Shown: positions 42,106 through 46,400 of the stretch, piece by piece
How the letters are laid out: each line of letters opens with the position of its first letter
Position numbering within the stretch: position 1 is the first letter of the stretch
Assembly: GCF_047948215.1 (NCBI RefSeq)
Contig: NC_134465.1
Coordinates: 40,586,153-40,650,152 of the forward strand
DNA from: Lycorma delicatula
Taxonomy: Eukaryota; Arthropoda; Insecta; Hemiptera; Fulgoridae
Direction of reading: 5' to 3'
Length of the DNA stretch: 64,000 bases
Position numbers and translations under genes: made by a program
The notes under the pieces: generated by a model
What the model was told of the DNA's origin: nothing
Seen by the model: the letters and a program-made list of their open reading frames with translations, nothing else
Database searches by the model: none

Positions 42106-43990
42106 ACCGTTTACCCCAAAAGCATATACTGTTCCGTTCCATCGCGGGTAAAAAAAATTACTTTGAGAGAATTGAAAAGGCGTACCTTTTAAATAAAATG
42201 TTCAGCATTTAAAAAAAATTAGGGTTCAAATACAGAGATAAAGGAATAATTGCTAACATTTACAGGAACCAAACAGCAACAGTAATAATTGAAGAACATA
42301 AGAAAGAAGCCGTAATAAGAAAGGGAGTCCGACAAGGATGTTCCTTATCCCCGTTACTTTTTAAAATTTACATAGAACTAGCAGTTAATGATGTTAAAGA
42401 ACAATTTAGATCCGGAGTAACAGCACAAGGTAAAAAGATAAAGATGCTACGATTTGCCGATGATATAGTAATTCTAGGTGAGAGTAAAAAGGATTTAGAA
42501 GAAACAATGAACGGCATGGATGAAGTCCTACGCAAGAACTACCGCATAAAATAAACAAGAACAAAACGAAAGTAATGAAATGTATTAGATATAACAAAGA
42601 TGGACCACTGAATGTGAAAATAGAAAGAGAAAAGATTATGGAGGTAGAAGAATTTTGTTATTTGGGAAGTAGAATTACTAAAGATGGACGAATCAGGAGC
42701 GATATAAAATGCCGAATAGCACAGGCGAAACGAGCCTTCAGTGAGAAATATAATTTTTTTACATCAAAAATTAATTTAAATGTCAAGAAAAGATTTTTGA
42801 AAGTATACGTTTGGAGTGTCGCTTTATATAGAAGTGAAACTTGGACGATCGGAGTATGTGAGAAGAAAAGATTAGAAGTTTTTGAAATGTGGTGCTATAG
42901 GAGAACGTTAAAAATCAAATGGGTGGATAAAGTGACAAATGAAGAGGTGTTGCGGCAAATAGATGAAGAAAGAAGCATTTGGAAATTATACTTAAAAGAA
43001 GAGAAAGACTTATCGGCCACATATTAAGGCATCCTGGAATAGTCGCTTTAATATTGGAGGGACAGGTAGAAGGAAAAAATTATGTAGGCAGGCAACGTTT
43101 GGAATACGTAAAACAAATTGTTATGGATGTAGGGTGTATACCAAAATGAAACGACTAGCACTAGGTAGGGAATCTTGGACAGCTGCATCAAACCAGTCAA
43201 TCGTCATTTGTTGTGCAGGATTTTCAGATTTTTGTGTTTAATTTTGAAAAATTTTATTTTATTTTTATTACCTTTAATTGTATAATTTTTTCACAATTAA
43301 ATTCTCTAAAAAGTTTGTCTTATAAATTTTATTTGATTATCTACTATTTAGCAAGTAAATTTATGCCGAAAAAGTTTTTGACTACAATTTATTGGATTTT
43401 ACAACAGATTTTTGGAAACTACTGGAAATAAACAGTCGGATTTTTTGTTAAATTTTTCTTTTTAAATTACAAAACCAGTAATTGTATAATTCCTCTATAC
43501 CTTTTTTTTAATTTCAAATTCTTTTTCGCAGTAATTGTTCATATCCATCATTATCTAATACAAGAGGAGATTCCTGAGTCTTTAAAATTTTTATTTAAGT
43601 GATACTAACAGAATTAACGACACTAAAAATATTATTAATCAGCGCAAAAACTTATGTTTCCATTAAAGTGCTGTTTAGTAAAGCGATAAAAAATATTTGA
43701 ATGAAAATTCTAATTGGTAAAATGAAATATCCCAATAATTCGTTCTTTTTTTATCAAAATTCTCGTTATAAAATTTCCATTGTCGCTAATCGTTTTACAT
43801 ATTAAATAGATTGTTTACGCTGTAATTTATCGATAAAAAAAATAATAAACGATAGTAAAAATGTAATCGACTTACCTGTTTGTGCATCGGCCGATAGTGA
43901 AAATGTTACGGTAAAAAAGAAGAGAAAACATAAAGGGAAAGCGAACGTAATTTCTTTAAATACTTTCGGTATAGAAGATGAGATGAACAT
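2305..43990 (-). CDS. Cht5: Group I insect chitinase (Cht5-like), nine coding exons, 3' end outside window
   Basis: Secreted endochitinase that hydrolyses beta-1,4 linkages of cuticular chitin during moulting (family knowledge). Joined exons 43990-43876, 40321-40161, 39199-39034, 28408-28186, 22728-22605, 20316-20119, 16246-16165, 10798-10584 and 2628-2305 give 1608 nt (536 codons) with no internal stop. All nine donors are GT, and the eight acceptors between coding exons are AG. Residues 1-36 form a signal peptide. The GH18 motifs appear in order: KTELAVGGW (about 112-120), [11 protein letters not shown] (155-165, catalytic Glu about 163), MTYDLRGNW and [12 protein letters not shown] Thr/Ser-rich linker follows (about 425-520), then the opening Cys residues of a CBM14 domain. 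Group I is chosen because there is one GH18 domain, a long linker and a C-terminal CBM14, and because the sequence resembles insect Cht5. The remaining CBM14 exon(s) and stop must lie left of position 1. Introns reach 10.6 kb and are filled with transposons. Confidence 0.93.
2777..3664 (-). mobile_element. Tc1/mariner-type element with about 100-bp inverted ends
   Basis: The left end (GAAAAAGGTTGTAGCAGTTT onward) is repeated inverted at the right end (from about 3560), including a shared core ATTGTATCTCAGAAACTACT. The minus-strand interior has degraded transposase pieces: [10 protein letters not shown], then in other frames a segment resembling ...[18 protein letters not shown]. This places it with the insect mariner-like group that has an N-terminal HTH (DUF4817 type). 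It lies in the 2629-10583 intron and is dead. Confidence 0.68.
4170..4375 (-). repeat. Dispersed repeat X, copy 1
   Basis: A GC-richer patch whose reverse complement aligns with 32160-32345. Both copies share CCCCTTCAGTC, a CTGAAG..CGGT.C.AGCACC core, GAGC.CTAGTT and a GGAGG(G)AATCGCA-like stretch. No coding capacity. It may be an untranslated part of an unidentified retroelement. Confidence 0.5.
4520..4715 (+). repeat. Dispersed repeat Y, copy 1
   Basis: Aligns with 21950-22100: shared GATTCTG.TCTGATGAAGATTTTA, a GATC..TGCA.G.AAATGCTGGG.A core, and a distal ATGTATTATGATTATACC-like segment followed by (A)GAATAAAA. Non-coding. The second copy directly follows a LINE 3' fragment. Confidence 0.45.
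4861..5039 (+). mobile_element. 5'-truncated LINE 3' end with 11-bp target site duplication
   Basis: About 180 bp of the LINE family also present at 8700, 21400, 42170 and 61885. The frame gives [20 protein letters not shown] and then [19 protein letters not shown], and it ends in a run of A. It is flanked by ATTAATGAGGA at 4850-4860 and again at 5040-5050, a perfect duplication showing target-primed insertion. The conserved RESWRAA ending resembles the C-terminus of RTE/BovB-type LINEs. Confidence 0.85.
5051..6243. other. AT-rich intron sequence
   Basis: No coding or repeat homology recognised. One short perfect hairpin is present at about 5390-5418 (GAGAGCTTGTT, 5-nt loop, complement). Confidence 0.5.
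6246..7573 (+). mobile_element. Full-length mariner element, family M1
   Basis: 1328 bp bounded by TA duplications (6244-6245 and 7574-7575). The inverted ends begin [21 protein letters not shown] and continue to a CGATYGGTCACGAAAT-like inner part. Length, TA target and one D34D transposase frame are all standard for mariner. The same ends occur on the shorter copy at 28819-29714. It lies in Cht5 intron 2629-10583, in the opposite orientation to the gene. Confidence 0.93.
6407..7476 (+). pseudogene. Mariner transposase (M1), inactivated
   Basis: Cut-and-paste transposase. The N-terminal HTH region begins [20 protein letters not shown]; the catalytic region has TGDETWVHF (first Asp), and LAPSDFHLF carries the third Asp. 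The second motif reads YVNARPHTA where the family has HDNARPHTA, so the second catalytic Asp is replaced by Val. In-frame stops at 6950-6952 and near 7032, plus a frame change before 7051, also break it. The spacing between second and third catalytic positions is 34 residues (D34D). Ends with GDYVEK, the usual mariner C-terminus. Confidence 0.9.
7576..8690. other. AT-rich intron sequence
   Basis: No gene or recognised repeat. Low-complexity A/T runs only. Confidence 0.5.
8700..10262 (+). pseudogene. LINE copy: endonuclease C-terminus through reverse transcriptase
   Basis: The first open frame (8719-9219) begins [20 protein letters not shown] and continues [10 protein letters not shown]. This is the end of an APE-type endonuclease, where the family usually has SDHNLLI; the active-site His is Leu here. 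The linker has the [20 protein letters not shown] type of sequence. Later frames carry [37 protein letters not shown] and [17 protein letters not shown]. The RT catalytic FADD is FADG. Stops and frameshifts are many after 9220. A short tandem duplication at about 9177-9250 repeats the TGGATTAAAGAAAAGTG segment. The copy is dead and lacks the 3' part seen at 42575 and 61885. Confidence 0.85.
10584..10798 (-). CDS. Cht5: Cht5 coding exon 8: [11 protein letters not shown] motif, end of GH18 domain
   Basis: Encodes [19 protein letters not shown], then [20 protein letters not shown], ending the GH18 domain near MKSYQVP and opening the linker at TPSISTTTR. Acceptor TATAG|GT, donor AGG|GTAAAT. The open frame runs past both splice sites, but the homology stops exactly there. 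Confidence 0.95.
10866..11927. other. Intron sequence without recognised genes
   Basis: A 108-codon open frame at 11091-11417 (+) shows no family features and its codon make-up is that of AT-rich intron. I do not call it a gene. Confidence 0.45.
11931..12430. repeat. Large AT-rich palindrome (two inverted arms of about 230 bp)
   Basis: The left arm (11931-12163) is repeated inverted at 12199-12430 with a spacer of about 35 bp. The arms meet at GCGTGGCGCGGTTTTTATA / TATAAAAACTGCGCCACAC. Next to that, each arm has GTTAAATAAAAG and then AATGAAAATATTTAG-type sequence. One arm is found again at 56107-56380. It looks like two MITE copies joined head to head, or one foldback element. Confidence 0.85.
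12464..13948. other. AT-rich intron sequence
   Basis: No coding signal. The short motif GTTAAATAAAAGCTT, seen at the ends of the palindrome units, recurs at about 12748. Nothing else recognised. Confidence 0.45.
13951..15223 (-). mobile_element. Full-length mariner element, family M2
   Basis: 1273 bp with near-perfect inverted ends CGAGGGTAAGTCAATTATTA (continuing TCCGCA) and TA duplications at 13949-13950 and 15224-15225. It encodes a D34D transposase on the minus strand. Two more partial copies lie nearby: 20415-20594, and one inside a SINE at 15598-15857. It sits in Cht5 intron 10799-16164. Confidence 0.94.
13992..15064 (-). pseudogene. Mariner transposase (M2), inactivated
   Basis: The likely start is ATG at 15064 ([20 protein letters not shown], then a stop). 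The reading moves to another frame for [20 protein letters not shown] and [16 protein letters not shown], then again for [20 protein letters not shown]. The last frame (13992-14507) has [30 protein letters not shown] and [16 protein letters not shown]. The catalytic residues are present at all three positions (GDKT, HDN, SDY), so damage is by one stop and frameshifts, not active-site loss. Confidence 0.9.
15317..15880 (+). mobile_element. tRNA-derived SINE (family S1) interrupted by a mariner fragment
   Basis: The head has a pol III A-box-like GGTTGGTGTAATGGTGAATG and a B-box-like GCGTTCAAGTCCTAG, with the palindrome CCAAATCAGCTGATTTGG between them. The body matches copies at 33967 and 51820. 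After about 15597 the sequence becomes mariner M2 transposase, then returns to the SINE tail AGGCTAAACAGGAAAAGAAA at 15858. The whole is flanked by AGTTATTTGAATGTAC (15301-15316) and AGTTATTTGCGTGTAC (15881-15896), a 16-bp duplication with two mismatches. Confidence 0.85.
15598..15857 (+). pseudogene. Mariner M2 transposase fragment inside SINE S1
   Basis: About 260 bp equivalent to 14670-14930 of the M2 copy next door, reverse-complemented: [20 protein letters not shown], then RVTIDE-like and SHGSAY-like pieces across frame breaks. It has neither inverted end. It therefore could not have moved by itself and must have arrived as part of the SINE or by repair. Confidence 0.82.
16165..16246 (-). 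CDS. Cht5: Cht5 coding exon 7: small 82-nt exon
   Basis: Encodes [20 protein letters not shown] and then MCPYAYK plus one base. This corresponds to the conserved IC...GWTKKWDE..KCPYAYKG segment of group I chitinases. Acceptor TTACAG|ATT, donor AAAG|GTAAG. It restores the frame between exons 6 and 8. Confidence 0.93.
16995..18150 (+). pseudogene. R1-clade LINE, C-terminal part and 3' UTR
   Basis: Frames in order: [40 protein letters not shown], then [38 protein letters not shown] and [20 protein letters not shown]; and [17 protein letters not shown], a C-X2-C-X8-H-X4-C knuckle. That order, and the C-terminal CCHC knuckle, is the pattern of R1-type non-LTR elements. At least two frameshifts separate the pieces. 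The reading ends at a stop near 17832, followed by about 300 bp of 3' UTR. The 5' limit is uncertain. Confidence 0.82.
18575..19690 (-). mobile_element. Mariner-like element (DUF4817-type HTH), degraded
   Basis: Ends share GTGTTCAAAAAGT in inverted orientation, with TA at both junctions (18573-18574 and 19691-19692). Minus-strand frames give [20 protein letters not shown] and then [13 protein letters not shown], the HTH/linker region; then FHLDGY; then [14 protein letters not shown], corresponding to [16 protein letters not shown]. Frameshifts and stops throughout. Confidence 0.7.
19693..20118. other. AT-rich intron sequence
   Basis: Nothing recognised before the donor of Cht5 exon 6. Confidence 0.5.
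20119..20316 (-). CDS. Cht5: Cht5 coding exon 6: PFYGRTF barrel strand
   Basis: Encodes [18 protein letters not shown] and then [20 protein letters not shown], continuing to INKEAGGG and GFLAYYE. This is the insertion-domain side of the barrel that forms part of the substrate cleft. Acceptor ATTTCAG|AAC, donor GAA|GTAAGT. It is exactly 66 codons in phase 0. Confidence 0.95.
20415..20594 (-). mobile_element. Truncated mariner M2 copy (one end only)
   Basis: Begins with the M2 inverted end CGAGGGTAAGTCAATTATTA after TA at 20413-20414 and stays similar to 13951-14122, then breaks off. The other end is absent. About 180 bp remain. Confidence 0.85.
20595..21397. other. Unassigned, GC-richer patch then AT-rich DNA
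   Basis: About 20700-20830 is GC-richer (TCCGTCGGGTAGGGATGTCT and neighbouring sequence) and looks like an untranslated part of some mobile element. No second copy was found in the window. Confidence 0.35.
21398..21890 (-). mobile_element. LINE 3' fragment (same family as 4861)
   Basis: Starts at its 3' end with poly-T and GTCTTCAGTCATTTGACTGG. The minus-strand frame reads [60 protein letters not shown] and [20 protein letters not shown]. 5'-truncated at about 21890. It is in Cht5 intron 20317-22604, in the same direction as the gene. No clear target duplication seen. Confidence 0.85.
21915..22105 (+). repeat. Dispersed repeat Y, copy 2
   Basis: Directly adjoins the LINE fragment and aligns with 4520-4715 (shared ...AAATGCTGGG..A.. 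core and GAATAAAAC-like end). Non-coding. Confidence 0.42.
22605..22728 (-). CDS. Cht5: Cht5 coding exon 5: MTYDLRGNW motif
   Basis: Encodes [16 protein letters not shown] and continues through [18 protein letters not shown] to LNV. The Tyr and Asp of MXYD line the GH18 active site. The exon was found by reading between flanking exons, since the open frame itself is too short to stand out. Acceptor TTTACAG|A, donor GTG|GTATGA. Confidence 0.93.
22912..23330. repeat. Dispersed repeat Z, copy 1
   Basis: GC-richer tract. Its first 100 bp align with 47185-47285 (shared GGGAAGA.AC, CTTGTGACG.T.CC, CCGTTCCTAG.CCT, CTTTA.CGG). No coding evidence; the open frame 22936-23217 shows no family features. 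Confidence 0.45.
23450..23830 (+). pseudogene. Mariner transposase fragment
   Basis: The frame from 23553 reads [20 protein letters not shown], then [28 protein letters not shown] is the second catalytic motif of a mariner; the third motif (usually SPCDF) reads IPLQF, so its Asp is lost. No inverted ends were found. Confidence 0.65.
23835..24220 (-). pseudogene. Mariner-like transposase fragment, different family
   Basis: The minus strand reads [20 protein letters not shown], then [29 protein letters not shown] and [10 protein letters not shown]. This is the QQDGAPPH region of the long-spaced (DUF4817-type) mariner-like transposases. It is directly back to back with the mariner fragment at 23450-23830. 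Confidence 0.65.
24225..25440. other. AT-rich intron sequence
   Basis: No gene or repeat recognised. Confidence 0.5.
25451..25492. repeat. (TA)n microsatellite
   Basis: About 21 TA units, bordered by TTCTG on the left and CAGAA on the right, so the whole tract with its flanks is one palindrome. Confidence 0.95.
25670..27015 (-). mobile_element. Full-length mariner-like element, family M3
   Basis: 1346 bp with inverted ends C(A/G)GGGTTATCATAAAAGAAT (continuing GGTGCGGTTT) and TA duplications (25668-25669 and 27016-27017). It carries one transposase frame on the minus strand and lies in Cht5 intron 22729-28185. Confidence 0.93.
25787..26839 (-). pseudogene. Mariner-like transposase (M3), frameshifted
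   Basis: Starts [20 protein letters not shown]. The HTH region has [20 protein letters not shown] and [18 protein letters not shown], typical of DUF4817-type transposases. The catalytic motifs are [11 protein letters not shown] (first Asp), then after a frameshift near 26360 WGVMKNRV-like sequence, QQDSAPPHF (second Asp), and [16 protein letters not shown], where the family usually has TPCDFFLW. The third catalytic residue is thus Glu instead of Asp. A small tandem duplication near 26000-26055 (CTTGCCGGCGAAAGTA...CTTGCCGGC) also disturbs the frame. Ends [17 protein letters not shown], the normal C-terminus. Confidence 0.88.
27016..28180. other. AT-rich intron sequence with A-run and CA-repeat
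   Basis: No gene recognised. A run of A ends at about 27903, and a short alternating GC/CA tract is at 28138-28165, just before the exon 4 donor. Confidence 0.5.
28186..28408 (-). CDS. Cht5: Cht5 coding exon 4: catalytic motif
   Basis: Carries [18 protein letters not shown], the DGXDXDWE signature; the last Glu is the general acid. It continues to [14 protein letters not shown]. The acceptor is TTCTAG|AG and the donor TGCGA|GTAAG. The exon enters in phase 1 and leaves in phase 2, which matches its neighbours. Confidence 0.96.
28819..29714 (+). mobile_element. Internally deleted mariner M1 copy
   Basis: 896 bp with M1 inverted ends (CGAAGGTTATTTTTTTTTCA on the left) and TA duplications (28817-28818 and 29715-29716). 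Compared with the 1328-bp copy at 6246, about 430 bp are missing: the sequence jumps from TTCGATTTTTT to GAACAAAATTG, at a place where the full copy has a similar T-run on both sides. It lies in Cht5 intron 28409-39033. Confidence 0.92.
28965..29616 (+). pseudogene. Mariner transposase (M1) lacking most of the N-terminal half
   Basis: The catalytic part is open from 29039: [10 protein letters not shown] (Asp kept), [20 protein letters not shown] (second Asp) and [20 protein letters not shown] (third Asp, 34 residues on). A frameshift near 29470 breaks the last part, which ends SGDYVEK. The DNA-binding HTH has been deleted, so no active enzyme can be made. Confidence 0.88.
29826..30722 (+). 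mobile_element. tRNA-like-containing element (family T), copy 1
   Basis: Begins with a near-perfect GC-rich hairpin (GGACTTTCCCGTCACGCGG, short loop, complement) at about 29850-29900. It then has a conserved stretch, a tRNA-like module (30119-30207), a CCTGTGACGTCAC motif near 30250, and a right part ending CTAAACGGGAAAGTAAA. The final GACGGGAAAGT-type sequence is the inverse of ACTTTCCCGTC at the other end, so the element has short inverted ends. No protein frame. Three more copies: 45163, 52415 and 57150. Confidence 0.75.
30119..30207 (+). other. tRNA-like module of element T copy 1
   Basis: Contains CTGGTGTAGTCGCGAGG (A-box-like) and GAGTTCGAGACCC (B-box-like, close to GGTTCGANTCC) about 50 bp apart. 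CGGTCGGG at the 5' side can pair with CCCGATCG at the 3' side. This looks like a tRNA-derived pol III promoter, not a functional tRNA gene. Confidence 0.6.
30732..31426. mobile_element. Non-autonomous DNA element with about 90-bp inverted ends
   Basis: The left end (AACCGATCAACTATA, then AATTAAATACACAA and TTTCACTTAGAATTCTCTAA) is found inverted at 31346-31425. About 500 bp of non-coding DNA lie between. It directly follows element T copy 1. Confidence 0.75.
31740..32560 (+). repeat. Dispersed repeat X, copy 2, in a GC-richer tract
   Basis: 32160-32345 aligns with the reverse complement of 4170-4375. The surrounding 800 bp are GC-richer than the intron average and look like one mobile element, probably the untranslated part of a retroelement. 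Open frames at 31894-32182 have no recognisable motif. Confidence 0.4.
32561..33953. other. AT-rich intron sequence
   Basis: An 81-codon frame at 32566-32811 (+) has no family features and is not called. The rest is low-complexity AT DNA. Confidence 0.45.
33967..34270 (+). mobile_element. tRNA-derived SINE, family S1, intact
   Basis: 304 bp. The head has GGTTGGTCTAGTGGATAACG (A box) and AGCGTTCAAGTCCTAG (B box), the palindrome CCAAATCAGCTGATTTGG between them, a body with GTGGATACCGGTGTTCTTTG, and a tail CAGAGGCTAAACAGGAAAAA followed by (GAAA)n. A perfect 12-bp duplication GACGCCAATAGA flanks it (33955-33966 and 34271-34282). This is the cleanest SINE in the window. Confidence 0.92.
34283..35570. 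other. Intron sequence without recognised genes
   Basis: Base composition is mixed. A short stretch (AGCCAAATATATTGTT.CTTATC) near 34782 also occurs near 11380, so some repeat is present, but its limits are unclear. Confidence 0.4.
35578..36130 (+). pseudogene. Mariner-like transposase (DUF4817 type), internally deleted
   Basis: ATG at 35578 opens [20 protein letters not shown], then [20 protein letters not shown], the N-terminal HTH. After a stop the frames jump to TFVETGF..RKIG, to [10 protein letters not shown], and finally [20 protein letters not shown], which matches SPDLTPLDFFLWGFIK, the third catalytic motif. Most of the central DDE domain is missing. Confidence 0.75.
36131..36918. 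other. Intron sequence without recognised genes
   Basis: No coding or repeat homology seen. Confidence 0.45.
37195..38535 (+). mobile_element. Full-length mariner-like element, family M4
   Basis: 1341 bp. Inverted ends C(A/G)GRGTGATTTTTTAGTCCTGT, with TA duplications (37193-37194 and 38536-38537). It carries one degraded transposase. It is inserted into MITE L copy A, and the interrupted sequence is continuous in copy B. Confidence 0.93.
37380..38406 (+). pseudogene. Mariner-like transposase (M4), several stops
   Basis: Starts MSFTIE then a stop. The HTH continues through [20 protein letters not shown] and [20 protein letters not shown]. The catalytic motifs are [12 protein letters not shown] (first Asp), [11 protein letters not shown] (second Asp) and [19 protein letters not shown] (third Asp), so all three Asp residues remain. 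At least three in-frame stops and a frameshift near 37870 inactivate it. The N-terminal domain is of the DUF4817 type. Confidence 0.88.
39034..39199 (-). CDS. Cht5: Cht5 coding exon 3: GH18 motif KXXXXXGGW
   Basis: Begins [19 protein letters not shown] and contains [19 protein letters not shown], the first conserved GH18 motif. It ends at SVV with one base over. The acceptor is ATTTAG|GTG and the donor GTAG|GTATGT. The next intron is the largest of the gene (28409-39033). Confidence 0.94.
39034..39326. repeat. (TA)n microsatellite at 39299-39325, near exon 3
   Basis: About 13 TA units just upstream (on the gene strand) of Cht5 exon 3. Only the 3' part of this interval is the repeat; the rest is exon and splice region. 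Confidence 0.6.
39449..40043. mobile_element. Long-TIR MITE (family L), copy B, uninterrupted
   Basis: About 595 bp. The left end (TTTTTTCGTTTTAGAACCCCCC, then CGCATATTTTTACATAAAAA) is inverted at the right end (ATGCGAAAAAAGGGGGGACG, then TAAAACGAAAAAG). The terminal repeats are about 150 bp. It is non-coding and lies in the 961-bp intron 39200-40160 right beside Cht5 exon 2. Confidence 0.78.
40161..40321 (-). CDS. Cht5: Cht5 coding exon 2: start of the GH18 barrel
   Basis: Residues 39-92 begin [17 protein letters not shown], the standard N-terminal strand of insect GH18 chitinases, and end VLVIDPE. The acceptor is TTTTCAG|AT and the donor GAG|GTAAAC. The split Asp codon joins exon 1 in frame and the exon ends in phase 0. 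Confidence 0.93.
40322..42169. other. Intron 1 sequence, mostly unassigned
   Basis: At about 40915-40975 the minus strand reads [12 protein letters not shown], a likely scrap of LINE reverse transcriptase. Around 42066-42105 is a (CG)n(CA)n microsatellite. The rest is AT-rich with no recognised content. Confidence 0.45.
42066..42105. repeat. (CG)n(CA)n microsatellite
   Basis: Alternating CG units run directly into CA units, about 40 bp of alternating purine-pyrimidine sequence. Confidence 0.95.
42170..43200 (+). pseudogene. LINE copy: reverse transcriptase to 3' end
   Basis: Frames: NKMFSI and [20 protein letters not shown]; then [20 protein letters not shown] and [20 protein letters not shown], with the RT catalytic FADD intact; then (42575-43027) [40 protein letters not shown] and [20 protein letters not shown]. 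It ends near [18 protein letters not shown]. Frameshifts separate these. Same family as 8700 and 61885. It lies in Cht5 intron 40322-43875, opposite to the gene. Confidence 0.87.
43201..43875. other. AT-rich intron sequence
   Basis: Nothing recognised between the LINE end and the exon 1 donor. Confidence 0.5.
43876..43990 (-). CDS. Cht5: Cht5 coding exon 1: start codon and signal peptide
   Basis: Encodes residues 1-38: a short polar N-terminus, then a hydrophobic core ([15 protein letters not shown]) and a likely cleavage site near SADA-QT. The donor reads ACAG|GTAAGT and the exon ends in phase 1. A plausible AG acceptor lies just upstream (exon would start at 44014), so at least one 5' UTR exon probably exists further right. 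This ATG is the only one preceding the hydrophobic core. Confidence 0.88.
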
Positions 43991-44014
43991 CGTACTCGCT
44001 CTGTTCGAGTTGTA

Positions 44015-45160
44015 CCTGAAACCGTTTAAAAATAATAAGTAAATGAATAAATGAAAAGTATAACACTCGATTCGTGCAAGAAATAAATAAAAATGAATGG
44101 AATTTCACTGGCGCTTTGTTTTGTTTGGAATTCTCTTTGTTATTTTAATTTTAATCTTTTTTATTATAATTTTTTTCTTAAGCGTATAAAAAGTAGAGAA
44201 AGTAGAGGTATTATAATGTTATTTTGATTAATTTTATGCGTTTCAAATATTACTTTTTTCTAAATATTATTGGAGAAACGATCTTTTTAAATTACGATTC
44301 CATATCGTCCAGTTTTGGGCTTAATTACGGCTGTCCCAGATGTTTCAATTATGTCTATTAATCACGCGGTGATGGGGCATTAAAAGAATGAGCTGCTTTT
44401 TTAAACTGGAGCACTTGTCATTTCATCATACGTGCGCGTGTTTATAATACACGATACTATGCGACTGCATCGCTATGATTTCATATAGCGATTTTTTTGA
44501 AATTTATTTCTTTTTATGGTAGTTGTACCGAATTAATATTACGATAAGGTTTTATTTACTTCTTAGAATTCGGCCGCGAATTTTTTTTTCCTTTAATTAT
44601 TCAGTGTTTGTCTATAGTAGAAACAATGTACTCATTATAAAATACGAAAAATGTTTCAATTTTTATTTCTTTTCATCCTAACATGATTTGACAAAATTCA
44701 TCCATAACAATGATTTATAAAGAATATTTTTTTTTTGCCTTAAGTCACATGGTTATCAAAACATAAGTGTAAAACGATTTTTTTAAAAGAAAAAACTAAA
44801 AAATTCTTTACTTTTAACAGTAGGTTGGTTTATTACCTGTTAACTTTCTGATACGCCTCATTTAACGGCAAAAAAAAATTCGGGTCAATAAACTGAAAAT
44901 GTCAAATTTTAAACAGTTGAATATTTACGAATGAAGGTAATTTATAAAAAGTTTTTTATATTTTTGAAATTTTTTAATAAAAAAATTCTTCGGTTTATTA
45001 TTTGCAGTTCTATTTCTGATGTCTATTTTATAAAATTAAAATAAAAACTGCACGTGTAAAACTTTCATATATTCAATAATATCTTATTTAGTTAGTATTC
45101 TATGATATCCCATCAAATATCCGATCCCATCAAATATCCCATCAAATATTTTACTTTCCC
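44015..45160. other. AT-rich sequence upstream of Cht5 exon 1
   Basis: Probably 5' intron. No gene or repeat recognised. Confidence 0.45.
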
Positions 45161-45162
45161 GT

Positions 45163-46400
45163 CTAGAAAGCGCTATAGTAGAGTTATAGCTGTAGAAAGG
45201 AAAGTATTGTATTCGATCCGATCTGGGCATTCGCGGTTTTTACCGGATCTTGACGTTTTATCATCTAAGGAACCCAAAAAACCGGATGAAAATTTTCCGG
45301 ATGTTAATGTATGTACGTGTGTGTGTTCAGTATCGATCTTTAATTCACCTTATATCTCTAGAATTACTGGACCGATTTTGACCAAACTTGGTCAGATTAC
45401 TTTTATATATGGGACATTGATGTCGTTAAATTTTCAACTTAAAAGGTGAACTTGGTGAGGCTGTAGAGCAAGAAGACCATCAGTATCTCGAGATTTCACC
45501 CGATTAAGGTCGTATTTTTTCTTAGGCGCATTTTTAACGATTAAAAAATAACAATATTTGCAAATAAAACCTTATGAAAACTCGCGCCCTCACCGCAATA
45601 AATGCTATTGTAGTCCTCTGCTTTGTTGTGACGTCACAGGTGAGCGTTAGAATTAAATAAATGAATAATATTTAAAGTATAAAAAAATAACTCGGTCTGG
45701 CTGAGTCTGGAACTCGATCGACTCGGACTCGGTGCGTTAAGCCTCGCGACTGCACTGATCTGCCGACCGTACGAGCGAAAGGTTGTTCAATGTAAGTTGT
45801 GAAATTACATCAGTCTAGTTAGTGTCGACCGCTAGTGCCGCTACACCCGTAGAAATTAATACGGTTTGCACGCGCGCTTTAGTTAGAATCATTGAATTAA
45901 TGGTACTTACTACGTATTAACGCCACCGCAGCTACAGCTTCATTTAAAAACAATCAATCAGAGTCAATCGGAGTCAATCACAGTCAAACAGTCAATCGTA
46001 GTGTTAATTAACAGGAGTGTTTTGATTATTTAAATAATAAATAATTGCAATAATTACTGAATTTATTAAATAAATACTAAAAAAATTACGGTGTTAATTA
46101 GTCAAGGTTAGCGAGCGAAGCAAGCGTAGGTTAAGTTTGGTTAAATTATATTTATAAAATAAATAAAGAGACTGTTTTGAATCTATGTTAAACTCTATAT
46201 CCGCCCATTTTCCACCGAAATCCGATTGACTACTTTGTTTTAAAATAAAGCTGTAGCTGCGTTAATACGTAAGTACCAATTAAGTAAACGAAAAAATATT
46301 ATATTTAAATAAAACGATAAATATTTTTAATTAGTATGCGTGTGTATGTGTGTGTAAGCCGTGCATCAGAAACAACCCACAGTTGTCCGCTTTTTTACAA
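45163..46400 (-). mobile_element. tRNA-like-containing element (family T), copy 2, with nested MITE
   Basis: Its right end (on the plus strand) has ACAACCCACAGTTGTCCGC, and the left end is ACTTTCCCGTCTAGAAAGCG. The tRNA-like module is at 45690-45770 on the minus strand. The copy is longer than copies 1 and 3 because a 379-bp TTAA-flanked MITE sits at 45901-46279. Confidence 0.75.
45901..46279. mobile_element. TTAA-flanked MITE (piggyBac-like target)
   Basis: Ends T(T)GGTACTTAC..CGTATTAACGC and GCGTTAATACGTAAGTACCA are inverted, about 50 bp, and continue through GCAGCTACAGCTT. TTAA occurs at 45897-45900 and 46280-46283. The interior begins with five imperfect AGTCAATC units (45950-46000) and shares GTTAATTAGTCAA and AAGTTTGGTTA.ATTATATTTATA with MITE family L. 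Confidence 0.75.

Noticed and set aside
45950..46005. CRISPR-like repeat array
   Set aside because: Units are about 8 bp with 2-4-bp gaps inside a MITE in a eukaryotic genome.
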